Assembly (NCBI GenBank): GCA_964558295.1
Contig: CAZLDQ010000067.1
Span: 1-25,794, forward strand
DNA length: 25,794 nucleotides
Source of the DNA: JBDKTH01 sp964558295
Lineage (GTDB): Bacteria > Planctomycetota > Planctomycetia > Pirellulales > Thermoguttaceae
Reading direction: 5' to 3'
Part shown: positions 1 to 7,028 of the stretch, piece after piece
Numbering within the stretch: position 1 is the first letter of the stretch
Layout: every line of letters starts with the position of its first letter
Translations under genes and position numbers: made by a program
Notes under the pieces: model-generated
The model's input: only the letters and a program-made list of their open reading frames with translations
Told to the model about the DNA's origin: nothing
The model's database searches: none

Positions 1-477
1 AATAAACAGGGTCTCCGCCGCGCGCTTGCCTTCGTCGTAGCAGGCGCGAGGGCCGATCGGGTTGACGGCGCCGCGGTAGGTTTCCGGCTGGGGATGGATT
101 TCCGGATCACCGTAGACCTCACTGGTCGACGCCTGGAGGACTTTGGCCCGACAGCGTTTGGCCATCCCTAAGACATTGATCGCCCCCATCACCGAAGTCT
201 TCATTGTCTTGATGGGGTTGTACTGGTAGTGTCCCGGGGCGGCCGGACAGGCCAGATTATAGATTTCGTCGACTTCGAGGAAGAAGGGCAAGGTTACGTC
301 GTGCCGAATCAGCTCGAAGTTGGGCCGCGCCAACAGGTGGGCGACGTTGGTCTTCTGGCTGGTGAAGAAGTTGTCCAGGCAGATGACGTCGTGCCCCTCG
401 TCAACCAGCCGTTCGCAGAGATGGGACCCGAGAAACCCGGCCCCTCCGGTTACCAGAATCCGTTTGAGCGACGCCAC
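1..477 (-). CDS. UDP-glucuronate decarboxylase (UDP-xylose synthase), N-terminal half, cut by window edge
   Basis: This is an extended short-chain dehydrogenase that would convert UDP-glucuronate to UDP-xylose with bound NAD, a cytoplasmic step that feeds surface polysaccharide synthesis. Translating the minus strand from GTG at 477 gives 159 uninterrupted codons running off the window. The Rossmann NAD loop GGAGFLG is at residues 11-17, the substrate-loop motif STSEVYGD lies near residue 120, and the catalytic YxxxK pair is Tyr147/Lys151 inside GPRACYDEGK, a run typical of UXS enzymes. The family is about 310-320 residues long, so roughly half is missing here. The GTG start is chosen because an in-frame stop lies at 502-504, no ATG intervenes, and AAGGAG sits about 8 nt upstream. 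The gene is divergent from the small membrane protein at 689. A related sugar-nucleotide epimerase cannot be fully excluded without the C-terminus. Confidence 0.88.
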   Translation of the reverse strand, partial: MASLKRILVTGGAGFLGSHLCERLVDEGHDVICLDNFFTSQKTNVAHLLARPNFELIRHDVTLPFFLEVDEIYNLACPAAPGHYQYNPIKTMKTSVMGAINVLGMAKRCRAKVLQASTSEVYGDPEIHPQPETYRGAVNPIGPRACYDEGKRAAETLFI

Positions 478-688
478 GTCAGGAATCTCCTTGAAGAGTA
501 CCTAACAAGTCTACCGCGTGCGCCGTTGCCGGGCAACCCAAACGTTGGACGGGGAGCGACGGGCGAAGGGACAAAGGAGGAAGGGGGCGAAGAAGGTCGG
601 ATGTCGGTAATACGGTTTCCCTACACTTAGCGTAGATCTCCGTATCGGTCACAATAGTCGGGCGGCGACTCTCCGAAATCAGGGGCCA

Positions 689-937
689 ATGATGCGTGAA
701 GAAGCCTTACGCTATCTCAACCTGCTCTCGATCTTCCATTATGTGATCGCGGGCATTGGCGGCTTGTCTGCCTGTCTTCCCATTTTGCACTTGGTCATGG
801 GAATCCTTCTCGTCATGGCGGCCCTGCCCGGTCCCGAAGCCTCACCTCGCGTGATGGACTGGTTTTTCATCGGAATCGCAAGCACCATGATTGTCTTCTG
901 GGCGTTTCAACCGCGTCTGATCGCAAAGGAGCAGTGA
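689..937 (+). CDS. Small two-helix membrane protein, probably a C-terminally truncated family member
   Basis: This is an 82-residue hydrophobic protein with two predicted membrane segments, about residues 11-44 (with a Cys/Pro kink) and 60-74. Its opening, YLNLLSIFHYVIAGIGGL followed by CLPILHLVMGILLV, resembles a family of small membrane proteins of unknown function seen in planctomycetes and other bacteria. As I recall them, those proteins run to about 130-150 residues with two further C-terminal helices. Here the protein stops shortly after the second helix, and only 31 nt separate its stop from the convergent kinase stop at 969, so no C-terminal half fits. ATG codons stand at 689 and 692, with AGGGG 4-8 nt upstream. 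Function is unknown, and whether the gene is a functional short form or a decayed copy is open. Confidence 0.6.
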   Translation: MMREEALRYLNLLSIFHYVIAGIGGLSACLPILHLVMGILLVMAALPGPEASPRVMDWFFIGIASTMIVFWAFQPRLIAKEQ

Positions 938-968
938 GGCCGTTCCACTGATCTTCGTGTCCCACTCT

Positions 969-2750
969 CTACGTCACGCTTGGCAGGTGGATGCAAAACA
1001 CGCTCCCCTCGCCAACGGTGCTCTTTACCGTGGCGTAGCCGCCGTGGACCTGCGCGATATGTTTGACGATGGCCAGTCCGAGGCCGGTGCCGCCAAGTTC
1101 ACGGCTGCGGGCGCGATCGACGCGGTAGAACCGTTCGAAGATCCGCGGCAGGTGTTCTTTGGGGATGCCTGCACCTTGGTCTTCCACGCGGATAATGACC
1201 TCGCTCCCCTCGGGGAAGGCGGTCACATGGACCTTCTGACCCGCGGGGCTGTATTTGATGGCGTTGTCGACGAGATTGACGACGGCCTGTTCCAAGAGGG
1301 CCGCATTGATCCGGGTGGAGAGTTGTTCATCGCAAGCGATCTCGACACGGATCTGTTTGGCCTCGGCCTTGAGCTGGCAGACCTCCACGGCGGTAAGGAG
1401 CACCTGGCGGATCGCGCCTGGCTCCAGGGTAATCTCCGCTTTGTCTGAATCTTGCTCCAGGCGCGAGAGGGTCAGGAGGTCTTCGATGATCGAGTTGAGG
1501 CGATCGGCCTGAGAGGCCACGATTCGCAGGAATCGCTGGGCGTCGGCCGGGTCGTGCATGGCGCCGTCGAGAAGCGTTTCGACGAAGCCCTTGATCGACG
1601 TGACCGGAGTCTTTAGCTCGTGGGACACGTTGGCCACGAAATCGCGGCGCACGTTTTCCAGCTTCTTGAGCCGGGTAATATCGTGCAGCACGACGAGGGC
1701 TCCCATCGGATGGTTTTGGGGGTCGTAGAGCACGGTCCCCTGGGCGTGCAGGTGACGTTTTTCTCCTTCGCGGGAGAGAATCTCGAAATCATTGGCCACC
1801 GGCAATTGGCGCGTGAGAACCTCGCTGACCAGACGCTGCAGCTCGCGATTACGCACGACCTCTTGGAGCGTGCGTGTCTGGGCTTTGTCGGTCGCGATGC
1901 CCAGCAGCCGGGCGGCGGCTTGGTTCAGGCTCAGCACACGTTCGTCCAGGTCAACGGCCAACACCCCCTCGACCATGCTGGAAAGGATCGCCTCGCGTTC
2001 ATTGCGTTGCTGGAGGACATCGTGGATTCGCGCATCGAGTTGGGCGGCCATCTGATTCATCGTCTCGGCCAGGGCTGCCGCTTCGTGCAACGGGGGAAGC
2101 GGGAGTTTGTGTTGCAACTCGCCCCGGGCAAACCGCTCGGCCCCACGCTGGATTTCTTCCAAGGGACGACTGATCCGGCGTGCCACCAGAAGGCTCACGC
2201 TCGCCGCACCGGCGGCCACGACCAGCCCGGCCAGCCCGACGCGCAGATGGATCGCCGCGAGGGTCTGTTCGACCTCACTGATGGGCACCGCCGTACGGAG
2301 CACGCCCAGCGTCTTGCCGGCCTGCTTGAGCCGGACTGCCACGTAGAGCATGTCTTGCTTGAGCGTATAGCTGAACCGGATGGCTTCGCCGAGTCCTTGT
2401 TCGAGAGCTTCGCGGATCTCCTCACGATCGGCATGATTGTCCATGGCCATCGGCTCTTCCAGCGAGTCGCCGACCACTTTGCCCGAGGGGAGGAGCACGG
2501 TAATCCGCAGCTTGGATGTCGCTCCGAGTTCCTTGCAGAGGGCGTTGATCTGCCGGTAGTCTTCGGCCGACAAGCGGGAGACGATGGAGTCCTCCAAGGC
2601 ATGCGCGGATGCTTCTAAGGAGGCTTTGGTCTGCTCGCGGATGAACTCCTGGAGCGTGAAGGCGGCAAAGAGTCCGACGGCCAAGAGCGAGGCCAGCGTG
2701 ATCAGCAGGTAGGTCGGATACAGTTGCCAGAGAAGCCGTCGGGGAGGCAT
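969..2750 (-). CDS. PhoR-type sensor histidine kinase (TM-sensor-TM-HAMP-PAS-HisKA-HATPase)
   Basis: A 593-residue membrane sensor kinase that autophosphorylates on His and passes the phosphate to the response regulator encoded just upstream. TM1 spans about residues 12-35, a periplasmic sensor region 36-168, TM2 about 170-192, HAMP about 190-240 and a PAS domain 250-360. The H-box FVANVSHELKTP carries His377. The N-box has Asn492 and Asn496, G1 is DQGAGIP (524-530), the F-box lies around 538, and G2 is GGTGLGLA (553-560). All catalytic motifs are intact. The ATG at 2750 has AAGGAAAG about 7 nt upstream. Gene order and architecture match PhoB/PhoR, but no pst or phoU genes are present, so phosphate as the signal is inference. 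It ends 31 nt from the convergent small membrane protein gene. Confidence 0.93.
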   Translation of the reverse strand: MPPRRLLWQLYPTYLLITLASLLAVGLFAAFTLQEFIREQTKASLEASAHALEDSIVSRLSAEDYRQINALCKELGATSKLRITVLLPSGKVVGDSLEEPMAMDNHADREEIREALEQGLGEAIRFSYTLKQDMLYVAVRLKQAGKTLGVLRTAVPISEVEQTLAAIHLRVGLAGLVVAAGAASVSLLVARRISRPLEEIQRGAERFARGELQHKLPLPPLHEAAALAETMNQMAAQLDARIHDVLQQRNEREAILSSMVEGVLAVDLDERVLSLNQAAARLLGIATDKAQTRTLQEVVRNRELQRLVSEVLTRQLPVANDFEILSREGEKRHLHAQGTVLYDPQNHPMGALVVLHDITRLKKLENVRRDFVANVSHELKTPVTSIKGFVETLLDGAMHDPADAQRFLRIVASQADRLNSIIEDLLTLSRLEQDSDKAEITLEPGAIRQVLLTAVEVCQLKAEAKQIRVEIACDEQLSTRINAALLEQAVVNLVDNAIKYSPAGQKVHVTAFPEGSEVIIRVEDQGAGIPKEHLPRIFERFYRVDRARSRELGGTGLGLAIVKHIAQVHGGYATVKSTVGEGSVFCIHLPSVT

Positions 2751-2830
2751 AAGCGTCTTTCCTTAACGCGGCGTTGAGCAAGAAGGGTTAGGGCTTGGGC
2801 AACGCGGGGAAGCCCCGTCGCCACGCGGTT

Positions 2831-2858
2831 CACTCTCCACTCTCCACTTGTCACTCCT
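2831..2858. repeat. Degenerate 7-nt tandem repeat array (4 units) spanning a stop codon
   Basis: Four consecutive heptamers on the plus strand read CACTCTC, CACTCTC, CACTTGT and CACTCCT. On the coding (minus) strand they are AGGAGTG, ACAAGTG, GAGAGTG and GAGAGTG. The first coding-strand units cover the final Lys-Glu codons and the TGA stop (2851-2853) of the response regulator gene, and the rest continue into the 97-nt gap before the kinase. The strict 7-nt phase with drifting sequence resembles the short tandemly repeated repetitive elements described in cyanobacteria. A second array with another unit occurs at 20953-21051. Confidence 0.6.
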
Positions 2859-3537
2859 TAAACCGGTAGCCGACGCCGCGGACGGTGTCGATGTACTGGC
2901 CGGCGGGACCGAGTTTCTTGCGCAGGCCGACGATCTGAACGTCGATGGAACGGTCCGTGACGATTCCATCGCCACCGTGCACGGCGTCGGCGATCTGGTA
3001 ACGGGTAAAGACCCAGCCCGGGCGACTGGCCAGGAAGTGCAGGACGCGAAACTCCGTGGGGGTCAGGACCACCGAGACGCCGTCGACGAGCACCTCGTGA
3101 CGGCCCGGGTGAATCGTCAGTTCGTGGATCTTGAGCGTCGCCGTGTGATCGACCGGCTCGGCGGTCCGGCGCCGCAAGACGGCGCGAATCCTCGCGATCA
3201 ACACGCGCGGACTGAACGGCTTAGAGATGTAGTCGTCGGCGCCTAGTTCCAGTCCCGTGACGATGTCGGCCTCTTCCCCTTTGGCGGTCAGCATGACGAT
3301 CGGCAGCCCCTGGGTGTCGGGTTCCCGCTTCAACCGGCGGCAGACCTCCAGGCCGTCGACTCCGGGGAGCATCAGGTCCAAGAGGACCAGATCGGGCGAT
3401 TCGGTGCGTGCGACCCGCAGGGCCTCCTCCCCCGAGGTCACCGGCACCACCGTGTAACCTTCTTTGGCAAGGTTGTACTGGAGGAGTTCTTGGATGTCTC
3501 GTTCGTCTTCGACAACCAGGATCTTTTCGCGGGGCAT
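2851..3537 (-). CDS. PhoB/OmpR-family winged-helix response regulator
   Basis: A 228-residue cytoplasmic transcription factor activated by phosphorylation from the downstream kinase. The receiver domain (residues 4-120) has the acidic pocket Glu10/Asp11, the phospho-acceptor Asp54 in LLDLMLPG, the switch Thr84 and the conserved Lys106 in SKPFSP. An OmpR-type winged helix fills residues 130-228, with the recognition-helix region TDRSIDVQIVGLRKKLG and the closing hairpin TVRGVGYRF. Its ATG lies 3 nt past the stop codon of the ridA-like gene (2-nt gap) and has no strong Shine-Dalgarno, so translational coupling is likely. The last two codons and the stop form part of a 7-nt tandem repeat array. 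The PhoB label reflects architecture only. Confidence 0.94.
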   Translation of the reverse strand: MPREKILVVEDERDIQELLQYNLAKEGYTVVPVTSGEEALRVARTESPDLVLLDLMLPGVDGLEVCRRLKREPDTQGLPIVMLTAKGEEADIVTGLELGADDYISKPFSPRVLIARIRAVLRRRTAEPVDHTATLKIHELTIHPGRHEVLVDGVSVVLTPTEFRVLHFLASRPGWVFTRYQIADAVHGGDGIVTDRSIDVQIVGLRKKLGPAGQYIDTVRGVGYRFKE

Positions 3538-3539
3538 CG

Positions 3540-4016
3540 TCAGGCGTCTACTTCGAAGGTCGCTTCAATTTCCACGGCCGCGCCGAGCGGAAGCGCCACG
3601 GCCCCCACGGCACTCCGGGCGCCTACGCCGGCTTCCGGGCCAAACACGTCGGCAAACAGTTGGCTGCATCCGTTGATCACGGCGGGCTGCTGGGTGAAGC
3701 CCGGCGAGGAATTCACCAGGCCGAAGACCTTGACCACCCGGCGCACCCGGTCGAGGCTCCCCAATCCCGCGCGCAGCGTGCTGAGGATTGCCAGCCCCAC
3801 TCGCTCGGCAGCCTGCTGAGCGGCGGGGAGATCCATATCGTCCCCCACGCGGCCGGTGAGAATCGAGCCGTCGGGATGCGTGGAGACGTGTCCTGAGGTG
3901 TAGGCCAAATTGCCTACCACAACCATCGGCTTGTACATCCCCTTCGGCTCGGCCGGAGGGGGCAGCGGGAGTCCCAACTCCGCAAGCTTCTTCGCAAGGC
4001 TGGCTTCGGCGCTCAT
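3540..4016 (-). CDS. RidA/YjgF/UK114-family protein
   Basis: A 158-residue single-domain Rid protein. RidA proteins hydrolyse reactive enamine/imine intermediates released by PLP enzymes, and this one resembles the longer, less characterised YjgF-like subgroup. Visible family features are the N-terminal LAELGLPLPPPAEPKGMY segment, VVVGNLAYTSGH, and near the C-terminus GARSAVGAVALPLGAAVEIEA. The Arg there aligns with the substrate-carboxylate-binding Arg105 of E. coli RidA. The frame is open upstream to 4271 inside hisG, but that part has no family match. ATG at 4016 fits the family N-terminus best, and ATG at 4031, with a distant GGAGGA, is the alternative. It lies 62 nt after hisG and 2 nt before the response regulator gene, suggesting one transcript. 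Substrate unknown. Confidence 0.9.
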   Translation of the reverse strand: MSAEASLAKKLAELGLPLPPPAEPKGMYKPMVVVGNLAYTSGHVSTHPDGSILTGRVGDDMDLPAAQQAAERVGLAILSTLRAGLGSLDRVRRVVKVFGLVNSSPGFTQQPAVINGCSQLFADVFGPEAGVGARSAVGAVALPLGAAVEIEATFEVDA

Positions 4017-4078
4017 GCTTCCCACACACATTTCAGGGAGGAGTCCTCCAGGTTGGACCGACGCAAACAGGAAGCGAC

Positions 4079-4957
4079 TTAGTCGGGAATGATCTTCGAT
4101 AACGGGTATTCCACGATCCCGCGGGCACCGGCCGTTTTCAAGCGGGGGATGATATGACGCACGATCGGTTCGTCGATGATCGTATTGACGGCGACCCAGT
4201 CGCGGTCGGCCAGATCGGAAATCGTCGGTTTCTGCAAGGCGGGCAGTAGTGCCAAGACCTGGTTCAGGCATCCGCGCGGCACATTCATCATCAGCCCGAC
4301 CTTCCCCTCGGCGGCCATCGCCCCGCGGAGCATCAGCACGATGTCGTCGATCTTTTGCTGTTTCCAGGGCTCGGCATAGGCCTGACGGTTGGCGATGAAG
4401 CGGGTCGTGCTCTGGAGGATCTCTTCGACGATCCGCAGGTTATTGGCCCGCAGCGAACTGCCCGTCTCGGTCACCTCGACGATCGCGTCGACCAGCTTGG
4501 GCGGCTTGACTTCGGTCGCGCCCCAACTGAACTCGACCTTGGCCTCGACGCCATGTTTTTGGAGGTAGCGGGTGGTCAGCCCGACGGCTTCCGTGGCGAT
4601 CCGCTTCCCTTGGAGATCCTTGACCGATTTGATCGGCGAGTCTTCGGGAACACAGAGGACCCAGCGCACCGGACGGCGGCTGACCTTGGAGAAGACCAAC
4701 TCGGCCACTTCGTGAACGTCGGCCCCGGTCTCCATGATCCAGTCGTACCCGGTCAGGCCGGCATCCAGCACACCATCGGCCACATAGCGGGCCATTTCCT
4801 GGGCGCGGATCAACAGGCACTCGATCTCGTCATCGTCGATCGCAGGATAATAGCTCCGCGATGCAAAGGTGATCTTGTAGCCGGCGCGGCGAAACAACTC
4901 GGCCGTCGCCTCTTGCAGACTGCCGGCCGGAATTCCAAGTTTAAGCACATTAGCCAT
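4079..4957 (-). CDS. hisG: ATP phosphoribosyltransferase, long (HisG_L) form
   Basis: It catalyses the first step of histidine synthesis, joining ATP and PRPP to give phosphoribosyl-ATP, in the cytoplasm. At 292 residues it is the long form, which carries its own C-terminal regulatory ACT-like domain and needs no HisZ. The N-terminal periplasmic-binding-protein-like catalytic domain includes LKLGIPAGSLQEAT (residues 5-18), DAGLTGYDWI (65-74) and the PRPP loop EVTETGSSLRANN (161-173). The C-terminal domain (about 205-292) ends with VNTIIDEPIVRHIIPRLKTAGARGI. It follows hisI by 35 nt and precedes the ridA-like gene. No clear Shine-Dalgarno precedes its ATG. The long form is normally feedback-inhibited by histidine (family knowledge). 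Confidence 0.96.
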   Translation of the reverse strand: MANVLKLGIPAGSLQEATAELFRRAGYKITFASRSYYPAIDDDEIECLLIRAQEMARYVADGVLDAGLTGYDWIMETGADVHEVAELVFSKVSRRPVRWVLCVPEDSPIKSVKDLQGKRIATEAVGLTTRYLQKHGVEAKVEFSWGATEVKPPKLVDAIVEVTETGSSLRANNLRIVEEILQSTTRFIANRQAYAEPWKQQKIDDIVLMLRGAMAAEGKVGLMMNVPRGCLNQVLALLPALQKPTISDLADRDWVAVNTIIDEPIVRHIIPRLKTAGARGIVEYPLSKIIPD

Positions 4958-4992
4958 CGTATTTGACGTTTTGCGGTTGCGAGGGTTGAGGA

Positions 4993-5394
4993 TTACTTCT
5001 TGTAGACCTTATCCGGATCAAACACACGCTCTCCGACCACCTTCAGCCCTTCAGGGGTCACTTGGCGGTAGAAGCAGCTCTTGTAGCCGACGTGGCAGGC
5101 GGCGCCGCCGATCTGTTCGACAGACAGGAGGATCGTGTCGAGGTCGCAGTCGAGATAGATCGCCCGGACGAGTTGGACATTGCCGCTCGCCTCGCCCTTG
5201 CGCCCCAGCTTCTTTCGGCTGCGGCTGGAGTACACCACTCGGCCGGTAGCGAGCGTTGCCGCATAACTCTCGGCGTTCATGTAGGCCATCATCAGGACTT
5301 CGCCGGTAGCCGCGTCTTGGGCAATCGCCGGCACGAGGCCATCGCCTTTGGAGAAATCGGGACCGTTTTTTGGGGGGGTAGCAGATTCAGACAT
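4993..5394 (-). CDS. hisI: Phosphoribosyl-AMP cyclohydrolase
   Basis: A 133-residue cytoplasmic enzyme that opens the purine ring of phosphoribosyl-AMP, the third step of histidine synthesis. The Mg-binding motif DCDLD is at residues 82-86. The Zn-ligand cysteines are Cys83, Cys100 (AACHVG) and Cys107 (KSCFYR), and the substrate loop is SRSRKKLGRKGEASGN (57-72). Two usually aromatic positions in that loop (YWSRSR and KLWRKG in typical proteins) are Ser and Gly here. There is no fused HisE domain, so phosphoribosyl-ATP pyrophosphatase must be encoded elsewhere. It is the first gene of the hisI-hisG-ridA-regulator-kinase run. No clear Shine-Dalgarno precedes the ATG at 5394. Overlapping hairpins lie about 55-80 nt upstream in its likely leader. 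Confidence 0.95.
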   Translation of the reverse strand: MSESATPPKNGPDFSKGDGLVPAIAQDAATGEVLMMAYMNAESYAATLATGRVVYSSRSRKKLGRKGEASGNVQLVRAIYLDCDLDTILLSVEQIGGAACHVGYKSCFYRQVTPEGLKVVGERVFDPDKVYKK

Positions 5395-5854
5395 GGGGAG
5401 ACGACTAGTTATTTCGAGCTAGAGGTAAGGACGGCAAACCGCTTCCTCGCGGGACGTGCCCCGCGCTGTTGCGCGGCGGGATTGGACCATTTTACCAATT
5501 TTCTGGCAGCCTCGCGGCCTTTCCATTGACCCAACTCTCGCCTGGGAGGTTCTCGCTGGTTCGGAATCCTTCAGCATAATCCGTGCGGGGTCAAGGGACT
5601 AGGGGCGATATGGAACGGAAAGGGCCAAGCGTCCAAAACCCCACTCTAGGGTGTAGCGAGGCGACAAAGCACAGCCCCTCCTCCCCTTCTACAGTCACGG
5701 TCGGTGCGGTTGGCACGATCGTTCGCCTCGGCACGATGCGTGTAACGTGCCGCTTCTTGGGGAAGTTGGAGTCATGATAGCGGATGTCCGAAATCTATCA
5801 GCAACGCAATGTGGTCTCTGCTGCAATTGGCTATCCAATTGAAAAGGTGCGCTC
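5395..5854. other. 460-bp intergenic region between hisI and the GT2-like gene
   Basis: I see no convincing gene here; short open frames have no recognisable content. It must hold the promoter for the hisI operon (minus strand) and any promoter for the glycosyltransferase-like gene (plus strand), but no clear -35/-10 pair was found for either. Structure is present: two overlapping 6-bp perfect hairpins at 5448-5476, a 7-bp perfect hairpin at 5729-5752 (CGGCACG / CGTGCCG, 10-nt loop) and a direct repeat GGCACGAT (5712 and 5730). Confidence 0.5.
5448..5476 (-). promoter_or_regulatory. Two mutually exclusive hairpins in the likely hisI leader
   Basis: CGCGGG (5448-5453) pairs perfectly with CCCGCG (5460-5465) around a 6-nt loop. 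CCGCGC (5461-5466) pairs perfectly with GCGCGG (5471-5476) around TGTT. The two stems share 5461-5465, so only one can form at a time. They lie 54-82 nt upstream of the hisI start on its coding strand. No U-tract follows, and the nearest small frame has no run of His codons, so classical his attenuation is not supported. Chance pairing in GC-rich DNA is possible. Confidence 0.25.
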
Positions 5855-6403
5855 TTGGAACGTTCGCTCACGGTTTTGCTCCCAGTTCACAATCACCAGT
5901 CGTCGTTGGGCGGTCAAGTCCAGAGAATTCTTGAAGTACTCCCCGACCTGACACGGCAGTTCGAGTTGATCATCATCGACGACGGCTCGACCGACGCGAC
6001 GCTGGAGGTGGCCGACGAATTGGCCAGTCGGTATCCCCAGATTAGGGTGGTACGACACGCAGTCCCTCAGGGGCGATTGGCGGCGCTACGCACAGGGCTA
6101 AGCAAGAGCACAGGCGAGGTGATCCTTTTGCATGACGAAGGGAGCGGTCTGTCGCTAAAGGAAGTTCAAAAACGATGGCATGTGATGGGCCCGGCAACCC
6201 CGTCGCGGCAGGCTTCCCAACCTGCCACAGGAAAGACCTTTCCTCTCTGGTCGGAGTCGCCCCCGGAGGAAGGCTATCAAATGATAGATCGCCAGGCGAT
6301 GCGGCTCATCTTGGATCAAGCCGACGTCCCGGCCAGTGTGTCGAGCCGCCCGCGACGGCCAAACTATATGGCCCGGCTTCGGGCCTTCGCCCTGGGCGAA
6401 TAG
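5855..6403 (+). CDS. Short GT2-like glycosyltransferase with eroded metal site
   Basis: A 182-residue protein with the N-terminal half of a GT-A/family 2 glycosyltransferase. LTVLLPVHN (residues 5-13), FELIIIDDGSTDAT (36-49) and GEVILLHDEGSG match the nucleotide-sugar fold. The usual DxD/DADLQ metal motif is replaced by HDEGSG. The acceptor half is shortened to a low-complexity linker and a remnant, GYQMIDRQAMRLIL, that aligns with the GFRLFRREAL element of the family. Typical GT2 enzymes are over 220 residues long, so activity is doubtful. The start is TTG at 5855 with AAAGGTG about 5 nt upstream. It stands alone, 639 nt before the XRE-like gene. It could be a degenerate or a non-catalytic sugar-binding protein. 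Confidence 0.7.
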   Translation: MERSLTVLLPVHNHQSSLGGQVQRILEVLPDLTRQFELIIIDDGSTDATLEVADELASRYPQIRVVRHAVPQGRLAALRTGLSKSTGEVILLHDEGSGLSLKEVQKRWHVMGPATPSRQASQPATGKTFPLWSESPPEEGYQMIDRQAMRLILDQADVPASVSSRPRRPNYMARLRAFALGE

Positions 6404-6492
6404 TTGAGGTCGCTGGCAAACCCATTTGGAAGACTGCAAAAAAAACGCGCCAAACGCTTGACACCGTTTCTTTGGTTGTTCAAAAGGTCCCC

Positions 6493-6521
6493 TTGTCAAA
6501 AGACATGTTCGCTTGTAATAT
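6493..6521 (+). promoter_or_regulatory. Possible sigma70-type promoter
   Basis: TTGTCA (6493-6498) and TAATAT (6516-6521) are separated by 17 nt in a locally AT-rich patch. The -35 box matches 5 of 6 and the -10 box 4 of 6 consensus positions. It would transcribe toward the XRE-like gene at 7043 and leave a leader of about 515 nt, or a separate small RNA. Confidence 0.3.
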
Positions 6522-6745
6522 ATAGGCGAAGGTTGGTTGTGCGTCTCCCCGATATTCTCGGCGCCGGCCATCCTCGGCGGGTCAGTGAAACGAAGGTGAC
6601 GGCGGTTCGGGCAAGCGCCGTCGCCCAGGAAGTGTCTCTTCGTGAACCAAGCATTCGGCATCAGTGCGCTGAGTTTGCGCGCTGAGGGTCGGGCGGGCTG
6701 AGGCGGTCGCCCTTAAGATCGCTTTCCGATACACGTCAGCGTGGG

Positions 6746-6794
6746 TCCCTGGGAAACGAGTCCTCGTTTCGGTCGAGGGAACAAGGTATACCTT
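6746..6794 (+). promoter_or_regulatory. Hairpin plus 12-bp palindrome in the leader region
   Basis: GAAACGAG (6753-6760) and CTCGTTTC (6763-6770) pair perfectly. TCCCT (6746-6750) and AGGGA (6776-6780) extend the stem beyond a small internal loop. Directly after it, AAGGTATACCTT (6783-6794) is a perfect 12-bp palindrome, the shape of a dimeric regulator site. No known motif is recognised. Confidence 0.35.
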
Positions 6795-7007
6795 TCGGGA
6801 ACGTGCATACGCGAGTGTTGTCGGCTTAGAAGCGCGCAATCGTTGGTGCTGCTTTATCCCCTGTGAACTTGTTGCGTTTCTTTCATTTGAGCTCACGCGC
6901 TTGACGGACGACTGACCTTGCCCACGGGCTCCGAAGGTTCTCGGCCGATTGCTCCTCCCCAGTGACCGACTCCGTCGCAGGGCGACGGAATGGGATCGTC
7001 GTCAAAA

Positions 7008-7028
7008 CGATTCACATCCGGTGAATCG
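7008..7028 (+). promoter_or_regulatory. Perfect 8-bp inverted repeat abutting the RBS of the XRE-like gene
   Basis: CGATTCAC (7008-7015) and GTGAATCG (7021-7028) flank a 5-nt spacer. The right arm touches the Shine-Dalgarno GGAGGA (7029-7034), and the ATG follows at 7043. The position suits an autoregulatory operator for the encoded HTH protein, or an mRNA hairpin that limits ribosome access. Both roles are inference. Confidence 0.45.

Noticed and set aside
1620..2618. 332-codon open frame antisense to the histidine kinase gene, and similar long antisense frames at 957-1448, 4355-4966, 15682-16581, 21927-22916, 23445-24203 and 24216-25061
   Set aside because: All lie opposite genes with complete family motifs, and none shows recognisable domains or a convincing ribosome binding site.
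4017..4271. N-terminal extension of the ridA-like frame into hisG
   Set aside because: The extra 85 codons have no family similarity and overlap hisG. The family N-terminus begins at the ATG at 4016.
5421..5529. Small minus-strand frame of about 35 codons upstream of hisI as a his leader peptide
   Set aside because: It contains no histidine codons and no clear ribosome binding site, and it overlaps the GC-rich hairpins by composition only.
5583..5777. 64-codon plus-strand open frame in the hisI-GT2 gap
   Set aside because: Low-complexity translation with no homology cues and no ribosome binding site.
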